In this document: one piece after another, positions 1 to 8,190 of the stretch
Layout of the letters: every line of letters starts with the position of its first letter
How positions within the stretch are numbered: position 1 is the first letter of the stretch
NCBI RefSeq assembly: GCF_900547735.1
Contig: NZ_URHZ01000011.1
Location: 1 to 64,000, forward strand
DNA from: an uncultured Clostridium sp.
Lineage (GTDB): Bacteria > Bacillota > Clostridia > Lachnospirales > Lachnospiraceae
Reading direction: 5' to 3'
DNA: 64,000 bases
Program-made: the position numbers and the translations under genes
The notes under the pieces: generated by a model
The model's database searches: none
The model's input: the letters and a program-made list of their open reading frames with translations, nothing else
Told to the model about the DNA's origin: nothing

Positions 1-203
1 TTTGCCGTTTCTGTGCATCGCGAAGCGTGTTGCTGGGCACGGAGTGAACAGTAACGACGCAAGGACGCCTCTGTAAAATGGCGGACGGGGTGGTGGGATA
101 GGTGGTCGAGAATTGTCACTCTTAAAATAATTGAATTTCCCTCCCTCAGATGTTAAAATAATCGTAGCAATCAAGTACCTTCACAGATACTGCTCCGCCA
201 TGC
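1..203. other. Non-coding left edge
   Basis: No convincing gene starts or ends here. The first 60 bases hold a GC-rich stretch centred on CGCGAAGCG followed by GGAGTGAACAGTAACG. It resembles the CGCTTCGCG-centred repeats elsewhere in the window but is not a clear copy. The rest has no recognised element. Confidence 0.4.
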
Positions 204-225
204 AAAAAAGCAAAAACGCTTTTTT
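204..225 (+). terminator. Hairpin with T-run upstream of the alcohol dehydrogenase
   Basis: An A6GC arm (204-211) pairs with GCT6 (218-225) across a 6-base loop and ends in a T-run, followed by a second small CGGG/CCCG hairpin. It could end a transcript from beyond the left edge or attenuate the gene that starts at 271. The sequence does not decide between these. Confidence 0.4.
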
Positions 226-270
226 ATGCGGGCAAACCCGTAATTTAATGATTTATACAAGGAGGCCGCC

Positions 271-1347
271 ATGTATTTCTACATACCCGTTAAAATTTAC
301 GAAGAAGAAAATTGTATCTCCAACCATAAGAAAGAGCTGTCCTCTCTGGGGACAAAAGCGCTCCTGGTCACAGGAAAACGGTCTTCAAGACTGAACGGTT
401 CCCTGGACGATGTGATGAAGGCGCTGGAATCTGAAGGCCGTACATTCACCGTTTTCGATGAAATCGAAGAGAATCCATCCATTGAAACGGTGATGGCCGC
501 AAGAGATGCCGGGCTGGCGGCTGGCGCGGACTTTGTCGTCGGCATTGGAGGCGGTTCCCCGATGGACGCCGCCAAAGCTATTGCGTTGATGATGCACCAC
601 AAGGATAAGGGCGCTGATTACCTCTATCAAATGAATGCCGATTCCACCGCTCTTCCCGTTGCGGCCGTTCCCACCACCTGCGGAACGGGTTCGGAGGCAA
701 CTCCCTTTGCCATCCTGACCATTCACGAGAAAAGGACCAAATCCAGTCTGCCGCACAAGATATTTCCCGCCCTTGCCCTACTGGACGCAAAGTATCTGTC
801 CACCGCCCCTAAAAAGGTGCTCTGCGACACGGCGGTCGACGCCCTTGGGCATTTTATCGAGAGTTATATCAATTCGAATGCAAGCGATTACAGCCGCATG
901 TGCGTCACGGAAGGACTTTCCGTATGGAGCCGGAGCCGTGATGTGCTGACCGGAAAACGCGAGGCCAAACTGCAGGACTACCGGAATATGCTGAATGCCT
1001 CCACGATGGCCGGCATGGCCATCACCCATACCGGCACCTCCCTTCCCCACGGACTCAGCTACTATGTCACTTATGAACAGGGCACCGCCCATGGAAAGGC
1101 GATCGGCCGTTTCCTCTGCGGATACCTGAAAGCCGCCGGTAAAAAAGAACGTGAATTGATTCTCTCCCGTGCCGGCTTTGACGGCCTTAAGGATTTCGAA
1201 CTGTTTTATGAGACGGTCTGCGGAAAAGAGTCCCTGTCGGACGCTTTGAAGGAAACGGCAGCCGAAGGAGTTTTATCAAGCCCCGAAAAGCTGAACAACT
1301 GTCCGTTTGCGGTGGACAAAGCCATCCTGTACCGTATCATGGAATAG
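271..1347 (+). CDS. Iron-containing alcohol dehydrogenase
   Basis: A 358-residue group III (iron-dependent) alcohol dehydrogenase, which oxidises alcohols or reduces aldehydes and ketones with NAD(P)H in the cytoplasm. Visible family features are the nucleotide-binding GIGGGSPMDAAKAIA near residue 90, the GTGSEATPF loop near 140, and the metal-binding histidines in DALGHFIESY (about 190) and TSLPHGLSYY plus GTAHGKA (250-270). The start ATG follows AAGGAGG by five bases. It is transcribed alone, convergent with the ABC exporter pair. The substrate cannot be told from sequence; butanol-, propanediol- and glycerol-type enzymes all share these motifs. Length is slightly below the usual 380-400 residues because the N-terminus is short. 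Confidence 0.93.
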   Translation: MYFYIPVKIYEEENCISNHKKELSSLGTKALLVTGKRSSRLNGSLDDVMKALESEGRTFTVFDEIEENPSIETVMAARDAGLAAGADFVVGIGGGSPMDAAKAIALMMHHKDKGADYLYQMNADSTALPVAAVPTTCGTGSEATPFAILTIHEKRTKSSLPHKIFPALALLDAKYLSTAPKKVLCDTAVDALGHFIESYINSNASDYSRMCVTEGLSVWSRSRDVLTGKREAKLQDYRNMLNASTMAGMAITHTGTSLPHGLSYYVTYEQGTAHGKAIGRFLCGYLKAAGKKERELILSRAGFDGLKDFELFYETVCGKESLSDALKETAAEGVLSSPEKLNNCPFAVDKAILYRIME

Positions 1348-1414
1348 TTTAGAAACAAAAGCAGGAAACAGAAAGTACCTACCGGGATTTCTTTATTGCC
1401 GGGAACACAAATGC

Positions 1415-1448
1415 CGGGAACCAGAGTCCATACGTCCTCTGGTTCCCG
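1415..1448. terminator. Hairpin between convergent genes
   Basis: CGGGAACCAGAG (1415-1426) and CTCTGGTTCCCG (1437-1448) form a perfect 12-bp stem with a 10-base loop between the alcohol dehydrogenase and the ABC exporter. T-runs are weak on both sides. A 14-base direct duplication (CTTCTCTTTACCCC, 1450-1463 and 1475-1488) follows and overlaps the exporter stop codon. Confidence 0.5.
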
Positions 1449-1481
1449 ACTTCTCTTTACCCCATTTCGCAGACCTTCTCT

Positions 1482-3371
1482 TTACCCCGCCTCCTCGAAA
1501 TTCCCGGTGTAAAGCTGAAAGTATTTCCCTTTCTTTTCAATCAGTTCCTCGTGGGAACCTCTCTCGATAATTCTTCCCTGCTCCATAACCATGATACAGT
1601 CGGAGTTTCTGATTGTGGACAGCCTGTGGGCAATGACAAATGTGGTGCGCCCCTTCATCAGGGCATCCATACCGGCCTGTACCAGCGCCTCCGTCCTTGT
1701 ATCAATGGACGAAGTCGCCTCATCCAGGATAAGGACGGGCGGATCCGCAACCGCGGCCCTGGCAATGGAAAGGAGCTGTCGCTGTCCCTGGCTTAAGCTT
1801 CCTCCGTCTCCGGTGAGCATGGTCTGGTAACCGTCCGGGAGACGGCAGATAAAACTGTCCGCATTGGCCAGCTTTGCAGCCCTGATGCACTCCTCATCGG
1901 TGGCGTTCAATTTGCCGTAACGGATATTGTCCATGACGGTCCCCGTAAACAGATGAGTGTCCTGAAGCACGATTCCCATCGAATGCCTCAGCGCCGGTTT
2001 CTTGATCTTATTGATATTGATTCCATCATACCGGATTTTTCCGTCCTGTATATCATAGAACCGGTTGATCAGGTTGGTGATCGTGGTCTTTCCCGCGCCG
2101 GTGGAGCCTACAAAGGCAATCTTCTGTCCCGGCTCGGCAAACATCTTGATATTGTGAAGCACCATTTTTGAATCGTCATATCCAAAGTCGACATCATCAA
2201 AGACAACGCCTCCCTCCAGTTTTTTATAGGTGACCGTGCCTTCCGCTTTATGAGGATGTTTCCAGGCCCAAACTCCGGTTCTCTCCTGCGTTTCTTCCAG
2301 GGAACCGTCTTCCAGTTCCTTCACGTTTACAAATTCCACATAACCGTTATCTTCCTCCGATTCTTCATCCAGCAGTTCAAAGACCCTGTCTGCGCCTGCC
2401 GCGGCCATGACGATCGAGTTCATCTGCTGGCTGATTTGGGTGATCGGCTGTGTAAAGTTCTTATTCAGTCCCACAAAAGCAATGATTGTACCGATGGTGA
2501 TGCCGCCGACTCCGTTTAAGGCAAGCAGGGCACCGGCCACGGCACAGAACACATAGCTTAAATTTCCGATGTTTGAGTTTACCGGCATGAGAAGATTGGC
2601 GTAACGGTTGGCTTTATCCGCACTGCCGCGCAGCTTTTCATTGATCTTGCGGAAGTCTTCTTTTGCCTTTTCCTCGTGGCAGAATACCTTCACCACCTTC
2701 TGTCCGTCCATCATCTCCTCGATAAATCCGTCCACTGCGCCCAGATCCCGCTGCTGTTCACCGAAATGGACCGCCGACAGCCCGGAAAGTTTTTTCGTCG
2801 CCAGAAGCATCACAACGGCCATGGCAAATGTGAGAAGTGCCAGCGGCACATTTAAAAGCAGCATGGAAACCGCCGTCGCAACCAGGGTGACCGCCGAATT
2901 GACCACCTGCGGCACGCTCTGGCTCATCAACTGGCGCAGCGTGTCAACGTCATTGGTGTACACGGACATGATATCGCCGTGGGCATGAGTGTCAAAATAC
3001 CGGACCGGCAGGGATTCCATTTTCCGGAACAGTTCCTCGCGGAGACGTTTCATTGTGCCCTGGCTGACGGTGACCATAATCCGGTTGTATCCGTAAGAGG
3101 TAAAAAGGCTGACCAGATAAAGAAGGGCCAGGCCGGAAAGCGCTGCAAAAAGCGGTGAGAAATCGGGAGCCGTCTGCCCCAGCATCGGCTGGATGTAATC
3201 ATCCACCAGAGACTGTACAAATACCATCCCCTTTAAACTGGCCGCAGCGGAAACAATGATGCAGGCCAGAACGGCCAGAAATGCCGCCTTATAATTGGTA
3301 ATCATATATTGAATGACCCGTTTGAGAATCCTCATAGACTCTCCGGCTTTATTTGTGTTGCTTTTTTCCAT
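1482..3371 (-). CDS. ABC exporter half-transporter, canonical NBD subunit
   Basis: A 629-residue fusion of a six-helix transmembrane domain and one ATP-binding domain, of the multidrug/lipid exporter type. The NBD has Walker A VGSTGAGKTT, signature LSQGQRQLL and Walker B LILDEATSSID, so the catalytic glutamate is present. An acidic linker of about 50 residues precedes the NBD. It starts in a one-base TGATG overlap with the stop of its partner at 3371, so the two are translationally coupled. With the 586-residue subunit and the MarR gene it forms a MarR-ABC-ABC operon like those of BmrCD or LmrCD-type heterodimers. The exported compound is unknown. Confidence 0.93.
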   Translation of the reverse strand: MEKSNTNKAGESMRILKRVIQYMITNYKAAFLAVLACIIVSAAASLKGMVFVQSLVDDYIQPMLGQTAPDFSPLFAALSGLALLYLVSLFTSYGYNRIMVTVSQGTMKRLREELFRKMESLPVRYFDTHAHGDIMSVYTNDVDTLRQLMSQSVPQVVNSAVTLVATAVSMLLLNVPLALLTFAMAVVMLLATKKLSGLSAVHFGEQQRDLGAVDGFIEEMMDGQKVVKVFCHEEKAKEDFRKINEKLRGSADKANRYANLLMPVNSNIGNLSYVFCAVAGALLALNGVGGITIGTIIAFVGLNKNFTQPITQISQQMNSIVMAAAGADRVFELLDEESEEDNGYVEFVNVKELEDGSLEETQERTGVWAWKHPHKAEGTVTYKKLEGGVVFDDVDFGYDDSKMVLHNIKMFAEPGQKIAFVGSTGAGKTTITNLINRFYDIQDGKIRYDGININKIKKPALRHSMGIVLQDTHLFTGTVMDNIRYGKLNATDEECIRAAKLANADSFICRLPDGYQTMLTGDGGSLSQGQRQLLSIARAAVADPPVLILDEATSSIDTRTEALVQAGMDALMKGRTTFVIAHRLSTIRNSDCIMVMEQGRIIERGSHEELIEKKGKYFQLYTGNFEEAG

Positions 3372-5131
3372 CAGGCAGCACCTTCCTTTCCTGTTCCGGG
3401 CTGGTCGAAATCTCCCCCGCCCTTATTCTGTGATTCATAAATTTCCCGATAGATTTCATTCGTTTCAAGCAGCTCCTCATGAGTTCCAAAACCATTTATT
3501 TTTCCGTCATCCAGCACCAGGATTCTGTCGGCATGGCTGACGCTTGAAATACGCTGGGCAATAATGAGCTTTGTGGTTCCCGGAATCACCCTCGCAAAGG
3601 CGTCCCGTATCCTGGCATCCGTCGCCGTATCCACGGCGCTTGTGGAATCGTCCAGAATCAAAATTTTGGGTTTTTTAAGGAGAGCTCTTGCAATACAGAG
3701 CCTCTGCTTCTGTCCGCCCGAGACATTGACGCCTCCCCGCTCAATATACGTATCGTATTTCCCGGGCAGAAGCTCTATAAATTCGTCGGCACAGGCAGCC
3801 CGGCATGCCTCCCGGCACTCTTCTTCCGTCGCCTCTCCGTTACCCCACCGCAGGTTTTCCAGAATCGTTCCCGAAAACAGGACATTTTTCTGAAGAACCA
3901 CGGACACCGCATCACGCAGCTTTTCCATATCGTACTGTCTCACATCCTGGCCTCCGACGGACACGGAACCGCCGTCCACGTCGTAGAGGCGGCTGATCAG
4001 ACTGACCAGACTGGATTTTCCGCTTCCCGTGCTTCCAATGATTCCTATCGTTTCCCCGGAATTAATGTGAAGGTCAATTCCCGACAAGGCCTTTTTTCCG
4101 CTCCCTTTCCTGTAGGAAAAGGTTACGCTGTCAAAATGGATACTGCCGTCTTTCACTTCCTTCACAGGGTTTTCCGGATTGCGGATGTCGGGTTCCTCTT
4201 TAAATACTTCTTCGATCCTCCTGATGCTGGCGGCGCTCATCGTGAGCATGACAAATACCATGGAAAGCATCATTAACGACATCATGATCGACATTGTATA
4301 GCTGAAAAGGGAGGTCAGCTCCCCGCTGCTCATGGTGCCGACCACGATGAATCTGGCGCCAAACCAGGAAATTGCGATAATGCAGCCATAGACGACAAGC
4401 ATCATGGCCGGATTGTTAAACGCCAGCAGTCCCTCGGCTTTGACAAACAGCCTGCGCAGGTTTTCCGCCGCTTTGGAAAATTTCCTGTTTTCGTAGTCCT
4501 CCCTGACATAAGCTTTAACAACTCGGATACCGGATACGTTTTCCTGGACTCCCGCATTTAAATCGTCATATTTTCTGAACACGACATCGAATACCTTTCG
4601 GGCCGCCATCATGATGCCTCCCAGGACGCAGCCAAGGAACAGGATGGCACAGAGGAAAACCATGCTCAGCTTCGGGCTTATCATGAAAGACATCGCCATG
4701 CTGCATATAAGCATCAGAGGGGAACGGACCGCAATTCTGATGCACATCTGGTAAGCATTCTGGATATTGGTCACATCCGTGGTCATACGGGTTACCAGAC
4801 TGGCCGTGCTGAATCTGTCAATGTTGGAAAATGAATACGTCTGGATTTTATCATAAATACCCTGCCTTAAATTACAGGCCAGGCCCGAAGATGCGCTGGC
4901 CGCATATTTGCCGGCCATAGCCCCCGATACCAGGCTGACGGCCGCCATGGCAACCATAATGCCGCCGTAACGATACACCTTGTTCATATCTCCGCCCTGA
5001 ATGCCCTCATCAATGATAAGCGCCGTGATGAATGGCAGCATCACCTCCATAATGACCTCTAAAGCCGTAAACAGGGGCGTCAGAATGGAATCCTTTTTAT
5101 ACTGTTTAAGCTGTCCTAAAATTGTTTTCAT
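3371..5131 (-). CDS. ABC exporter half-transporter, degenerate NBD subunit
   Basis: A 586-residue transmembrane plus ATP-binding fusion, first structural gene of the exporter operon. The NBD shows Walker A GSTGSGKSSL, signature VSGGQKQRL and Walker B ILILDDSTSAVD. The residue after Walker B is Asp where the catalytic Glu is expected, the usual mark of the non-hydrolysing half-site in heterodimeric exporters. Six membrane segments lie in the first 300 residues. The gene begins 19 bases after the MarR stop, with AAGGAG about 12 bases upstream of the chosen ATG. It most likely pairs with the downstream 629-residue subunit, whose NBD is complete. Confidence 0.93.
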   Translation of the reverse strand: MKTILGQLKQYKKDSILTPLFTALEVIMEVMLPFITALIIDEGIQGGDMNKVYRYGGIMVAMAAVSLVSGAMAGKYAASASSGLACNLRQGIYDKIQTYSFSNIDRFSTASLVTRMTTDVTNIQNAYQMCIRIAVRSPLMLICSMAMSFMISPKLSMVFLCAILFLGCVLGGIMMAARKVFDVVFRKYDDLNAGVQENVSGIRVVKAYVREDYENRKFSKAAENLRRLFVKAEGLLAFNNPAMMLVVYGCIIAISWFGARFIVVGTMSSGELTSLFSYTMSIMMSLMMLSMVFVMLTMSAASIRRIEEVFKEEPDIRNPENPVKEVKDGSIHFDSVTFSYRKGSGKKALSGIDLHINSGETIGIIGSTGSGKSSLVSLISRLYDVDGGSVSVGGQDVRQYDMEKLRDAVSVVLQKNVLFSGTILENLRWGNGEATEEECREACRAACADEFIELLPGKYDTYIERGGVNVSGGQKQRLCIARALLKKPKILILDDSTSAVDTATDARIRDAFARVIPGTTKLIIAQRISSVSHADRILVLDDGKINGFGTHEELLETNEIYREIYESQNKGGGDFDQPGTGKEGAA

Positions 5132-5150
5132 ATTTTAAATCATCTCCTTC

Positions 5151-5600
5151 TCACTTTCTGCCTATTTTGTACGTCCGCAGGTTCCGTTCCAGTTTGTTGA
5201 AGCATTCGAACATCTTTTTCTCCTCCTCATCCGTTACATCTCTCATAAGTTCCTGCTCCATGCTCTTTATTCTGAAATCCAGCGCCGCCTTCACGCCGGC
5301 CCCCTTTGGGGTTGCCAGAATCATCTTCTGTCTGTCGTCATGCGGACAGTTTTCAAACTGTATATATCCCTTCTGCCTGAGCTTTTTAAGCAGATTGGAA
5401 ACGGTAGGCCGGGCAATACCAAAGTTCCTGTGGATTTCAGCCGAACAGATTGCCGTCTCCTGATGCTGCAGCACATAGATCAGGACTGCTCCCTGGGATG
5501 CCGTCAGCCCCAGATCTTCCAGGAGGTCGTTTATCACGCTTTCCAGCTCCAGATTTAATTTTTTCAGATTCCAGAGCAGCAGGCTCTCTCTCTGTTCCAT
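5151..5600 (-). CDS. MarR family transcriptional regulator
   Basis: A 149-residue winged-helix regulator; the recognition-helix region is AEIHRNFGIARPTVSNLLKKL and the wing contains the DDRQK segment typical of MarR. It is the first gene of the exporter operon and probably represses it, being relieved by a ligand that may also be the exported substrate (inference from MarR-ABC-ABC operons). AGGTGA precedes the ATG. A palindrome just upstream, at 5621-5634, is a candidate operator. Confidence 0.9.
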   Translation of the reverse strand: MEQRESLLLWNLKKLNLELESVINDLLEDLGLTASQGAVLIYVLQHQETAICSAEIHRNFGIARPTVSNLLKKLRQKGYIQFENCPHDDRQKMILATPKGAGVKAALDFRIKSMEQELMRDVTDEEEKKMFECFNKLERNLRTYKIGRK

Positions 5601-5620
5601 TCTCTCACCTCACCACATTT

Positions 5621-5680
5621 GTTCGCTTGCTAACAGTTACCTTCCTTATATTTTATAACTCCATTTCCGTTGAATGTGAA
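5621..5680 (-). promoter_or_regulatory. Promoter and candidate operator of the MarR-exporter operon
   Basis: On the minus strand, TTCACA (5675-5680) and TATAAA (5652-5657) are separated by 17 bases. Just downstream, GTTCGCTTGCTAAC (5621-5634) is an interrupted palindrome (GTTnGC-TT-GCnAAC) placed where a bound repressor would block transcription. It fits autoregulation by the adjacent MarR protein; binding is inferred. Confidence 0.55.
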
Positions 5681-5822
5681 ATTCAAATATGTTATAATCT
5701 ATAAATAATTTTTATTGATATATATAAAAGTCATTTTTAACATTGTTCAATTTCCGGCATCAATAGAGGCTTTTATGTCCATATCAGATATTAAATTTCA
5801 TCGCACAACAGGGAGGTTTTAT

Positions 5823-6704
5823 ATGAATACGGTACAGCTTGAATGTTTTATGGCAGTCGCAGAATATCTCAACTTTTCCAGGGCCGCGGAAGTTTTGAAG
5901 ATCACCCAGCCGGCCGTCAGCCATCAGATCACCTCGCTGGAGGATGAACTGGGAACAAAACTGTTTACCAGGACCAGCAAAAGCGTGAGCCTGACCCATG
6001 CCGGGTTTATGTTTATGGAAGATGCCTCCGGGATCTTAAAAATAGCCGCCACCGCTAAAAACAGGCTGGGAACGGGAGCGAAAGAATTCCAGGTTCTGGA
6101 TATCGGCTGCCATAACCAGTCCGAGCTCGAACTCCTGCCTCCTGTCCTCGCAAAGATGCGCGGTACATTTCCTGCGCTTCACCCCTCCATTAAGCAGATT
6201 CCGTTCAAATCCATGGCAAATCTGCTGGATGAGGGACGTCTTCACGTGATGTTTGCCTTCCGCCATGAGGAGTCCAAAAAGCCACTTGGTTTTTTCCATG
6301 AACTGAGCAAACGGCCGATTGCCTGCGTATGCACCTCGGACCACCCCTTCGCGGGCCGCAGTTCCCTGACGCTGGACGAACTTAAGGGACCGATGATCAC
6401 CTGTGAGCCGCACAGACTGCCCTCCCCGGTCCTGCAAATCCAGGTGCGCGCATCCTCCACCCTCCATCCGTCCGAACTCTTTTTCGTAGACGGATACGAG
6501 GCCACCCTCGCCATGGTAAAATCAGGTCTTGGTTTTTCCCTGCTTCCCGATTATCCGGGCCGCAAAGACTGCGGACTTTGTTATATACCGGTAAGCGGAG
6601 CGGCTCCGCTCAGTTTTGGGGTGTATTATAAAAGCCTGGCGGGAAATCATATATTAAAGGAATTTATAAGACTGCTGGATTTGGAATATAAGACGTTAGA
6701 ATAA
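5823..6704 (+). CDS. LysR family transcriptional regulator
   Basis: A 293-residue LysR-type regulator. The N-terminal helix-turn-helix (residues 1-60) reads ECFMAVAEYLNFSRAAEVL then TQPAVSHQITSLE, the standard LysR pattern, and the rest is a periplasmic-binding-like effector domain. An upstream in-frame codon would lengthen it by 36 residues, but the ATG at 5823 is preceded by GGGAGG at good spacing and matches the family start. It is divergent from the MarR-exporter operon. No adjacent metabolic operon points to its effector. Confidence 0.92.
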   Translation: MNTVQLECFMAVAEYLNFSRAAEVLKITQPAVSHQITSLEDELGTKLFTRTSKSVSLTHAGFMFMEDASGILKIAATAKNRLGTGAKEFQVLDIGCHNQSELELLPPVLAKMRGTFPALHPSIKQIPFKSMANLLDEGRLHVMFAFRHEESKKPLGFFHELSKRPIACVCTSDHPFAGRSSLTLDELKGPMITCEPHRLPSPVLQIQVRASSTLHPSELFFVDGYEATLAMVKSGLGFSLLPDYPGRKDCGLCYIPVSGAAPLSFGVYYKSLAGNHILKEFIRLLDLEYKTLE

Positions 6705-6764
6705 TAAGATTTGTAATAGGTCTTCTATCAAATTGCGATGCGGAACTTTCCCAAACCATTAAAA

Positions 6765-6787
6765 GGAGTCCGGCACCACCGGACTCC
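6765..6787 (-). terminator. Terminator of the RibD/DHFR-like gene
   Basis: GGAGTCCGG (6765-6773) and CCGGACTCC (6779-6787) form a 9-bp stem with a 5-base loop. On the minus strand it is followed by TTTTAATGG, so it ends the gene at 6792; it may also stop the convergent LysR transcript. Confidence 0.7.
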
Positions 6788-6791
6788 TCAG

Positions 6792-7322
6792 CTATCTGTG
6801 TTCATAAATTAAATCAACAATACCATTATAACTTTTTGTACCCGCCAATTTTAGTTCTATCTCATTTTTCGTTTCACTGAACAGGCGGATCCCTTTTCCT
6901 AAAATAGTCGGGATAACCGAAATATAATATCTGTCTATCAAATCATTGCTGATAAGCTGCCGGGCAATGTCGGCGCCGCCGCAGATCCAAATCCCTTTTC
7001 CCGGATTCTGCCTCAATTGCTTCACAAGCTCAACCGGATTTTGTCCGGTAAAAATAATCTCATCCGTCGGCTCTTTCCAATGGTGCGTTATGATATAACT
7101 TGTGAGGCCGTGATACATCCATTCGTCGGGAGAGAGCTCTGTGACAAGCTGGTTGTAGGTGTTGGCTCCCATAATAACCGTATCAATATCCTTAATAAAC
7201 TCATAATAAGACGCCATGTCGTCCGCACCGGAAACCTGTCCTTTCAGCCAGTCCACTCCGCCGTTTCCGTCGGCAATATACCCGTCAAGACTCATTGCAA
7301 TAAATAAAACTACTTTCTTCAC
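6792..7322 (-). CDS. Dihydrofolate reductase family protein (RibD C-terminal type)
   Basis: A 176-residue protein with the RibD C-terminal/DHFR-like fold, seen in IAMSLDGYIADGNGGVDWL at the N-terminus, the central VIMGANTYNQL, and GGADIARQLI near residue 115. Members are NADPH-dependent reductases; many are stand-alone and of unknown substrate (YwjB/YyaP-like). The start is GTG at 7322, placed seven bases after GGAGG. It sits alone between a LysR gene and an acetyltransferase gene. Whether it reduces a pterin, a flavin precursor or something else is not visible. Confidence 0.88.
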   Translation of the reverse strand: MKKVVLFIAMSLDGYIADGNGGVDWLKGQVSGADDMASYYEFIKDIDTVIMGANTYNQLVTELSPDEWMYHGLTSYIITHHWKEPTDEIIFTGQNPVELVKQLRQNPGKGIWICGGADIARQLISNDLIDRYYISVIPTILGKGIRLFSETKNEIELKLAGTKSYNGIVDLIYEHR

Positions 7323-7340
7323 CCTGCTGCCTCCTCATTC

Positions 7341-7369
7341 GTAACAGTTCAGACAGCATGAACTGTTAC
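7341..7369. terminator. Perfect 11-bp inverted repeat
   Basis: GTAACAGTTCA (7341-7351) and TGAACTGTTAC (7359-7369) flank a 7-base spacer, between the end of the acetyltransferase gene and the start of the reductase gene. No clear U-run follows, so it may be a weak terminator, a processing site or an operator. Confidence 0.45.
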
Positions 7370-7387
7370 CCTCATTCACTTTTGCCG

Positions 7388-8044
7388 TTACATCCACTCT
7401 TCCGGATGATTCATCTTCCTCTGTAATTCATCAAAGAACACCTTCATATGGTAACCGTCCGTCGTGGCGTGATGAACCGTAACGGACAGGGGCATAACCG
7501 ACCGGCCGCCGTTCTTTTCCGTAAATCCTCCCGCCTCAAAGCTGGGTAGATAATAATCTTTTATCCCGTGGTTATGCAGTGAAAAACTGTTGAACGTAAA
7601 CCATGGAATGCAGGAAATGATATAGGCGTTGGACGGCGGCGCCCCTTTGGAACTCAGAATTCCATGGCTCCCGCCGTGTTGCTCCGTGTCTTCCAGATAC
7701 CGTCTGTGAAACTCCGGAAAACTGTCACTGTATTCCGTCCATAGCAGCGAAGTTGTATTGTCGTCGCTGTGAAACTGAGGATAGGCCGGGGTCAGAGAAT
7801 TCCAGTATCCTAAAACACCATCCTTCACGGCCACCCTCAGTTCCTTCTGCCTTGCAGCCGCTCCGGTCACCAGATAGAGATAGGCCGGAAAAAACTTATA
7901 TCCGCCCGCCTTTAAGGCCTTCCTCATAACCGTCACGTCCATGTCCACATTAATGGTATAGCTTGTCGGCGCCATCTGGGTATAATAATAAAAAGCCTGT
8001 GCCATAGGCCACGTCTGCATATCGATTGGCTGGAAATCACTCAT
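7388..8044 (-). CDS. Chloramphenicol acetyltransferase-like protein (type A CAT family)
   Basis: A 218-residue homolog of trimeric CatA enzymes, which acetylate chloramphenicol with acetyl-CoA. The catalytic motif is clear: SVTVHHATTDGYHM near the C-terminus contains HHxxxDG with the active-site His. The N-terminal Y-x-x-F-like segment of classical CAT is replaced by MDMQTWPMAQAFYYYTQM-type sequence, so it is a family member but not obviously a canonical resistance enzyme. The open frame extends 17 codons upstream; ATG at 8044 is preferred because GAGGG lies just before it. Many such chromosomal CAT-like proteins in Clostridia have no proven drug activity. Confidence 0.85.
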   Translation of the reverse strand: MSDFQPIDMQTWPMAQAFYYYTQMAPTSYTINVDMDVTVMRKALKAGGYKFFPAYLYLVTGAAARQKELRVAVKDGVLGYWNSLTPAYPQFHSDDNTTSLLWTEYSDSFPEFHRRYLEDTEQHGGSHGILSSKGAPPSNAYIISCIPWFTFNSFSLHNHGIKDYYLPSFEAGGFTEKNGGRSVMPLSVTVHHATTDGYHMKVFFDELQRKMNHPEEWM

Positions 8045-8190
8045 TGTCTTCCCTCTCTTTTCCCTGCTGTTTTTTCCTGTTTCGGTTCTAATCATATCTG
8101 TGAACCGGAATTATTACAATCGACGCTCCGTGGAGTTTCATAAGTGCATGTTAAATGAATTCTTCAGGACGTTTTCCCTGGAAAAAGCGA

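Noticed and set aside
7388..8044. A clinically relevant chloramphenicol resistance gene
   Set aside because: The active-site motif is present but the gene has an ordinary chromosomal setting without mobile-element or resistance context; activity on the drug cannot be inferred from family alone.
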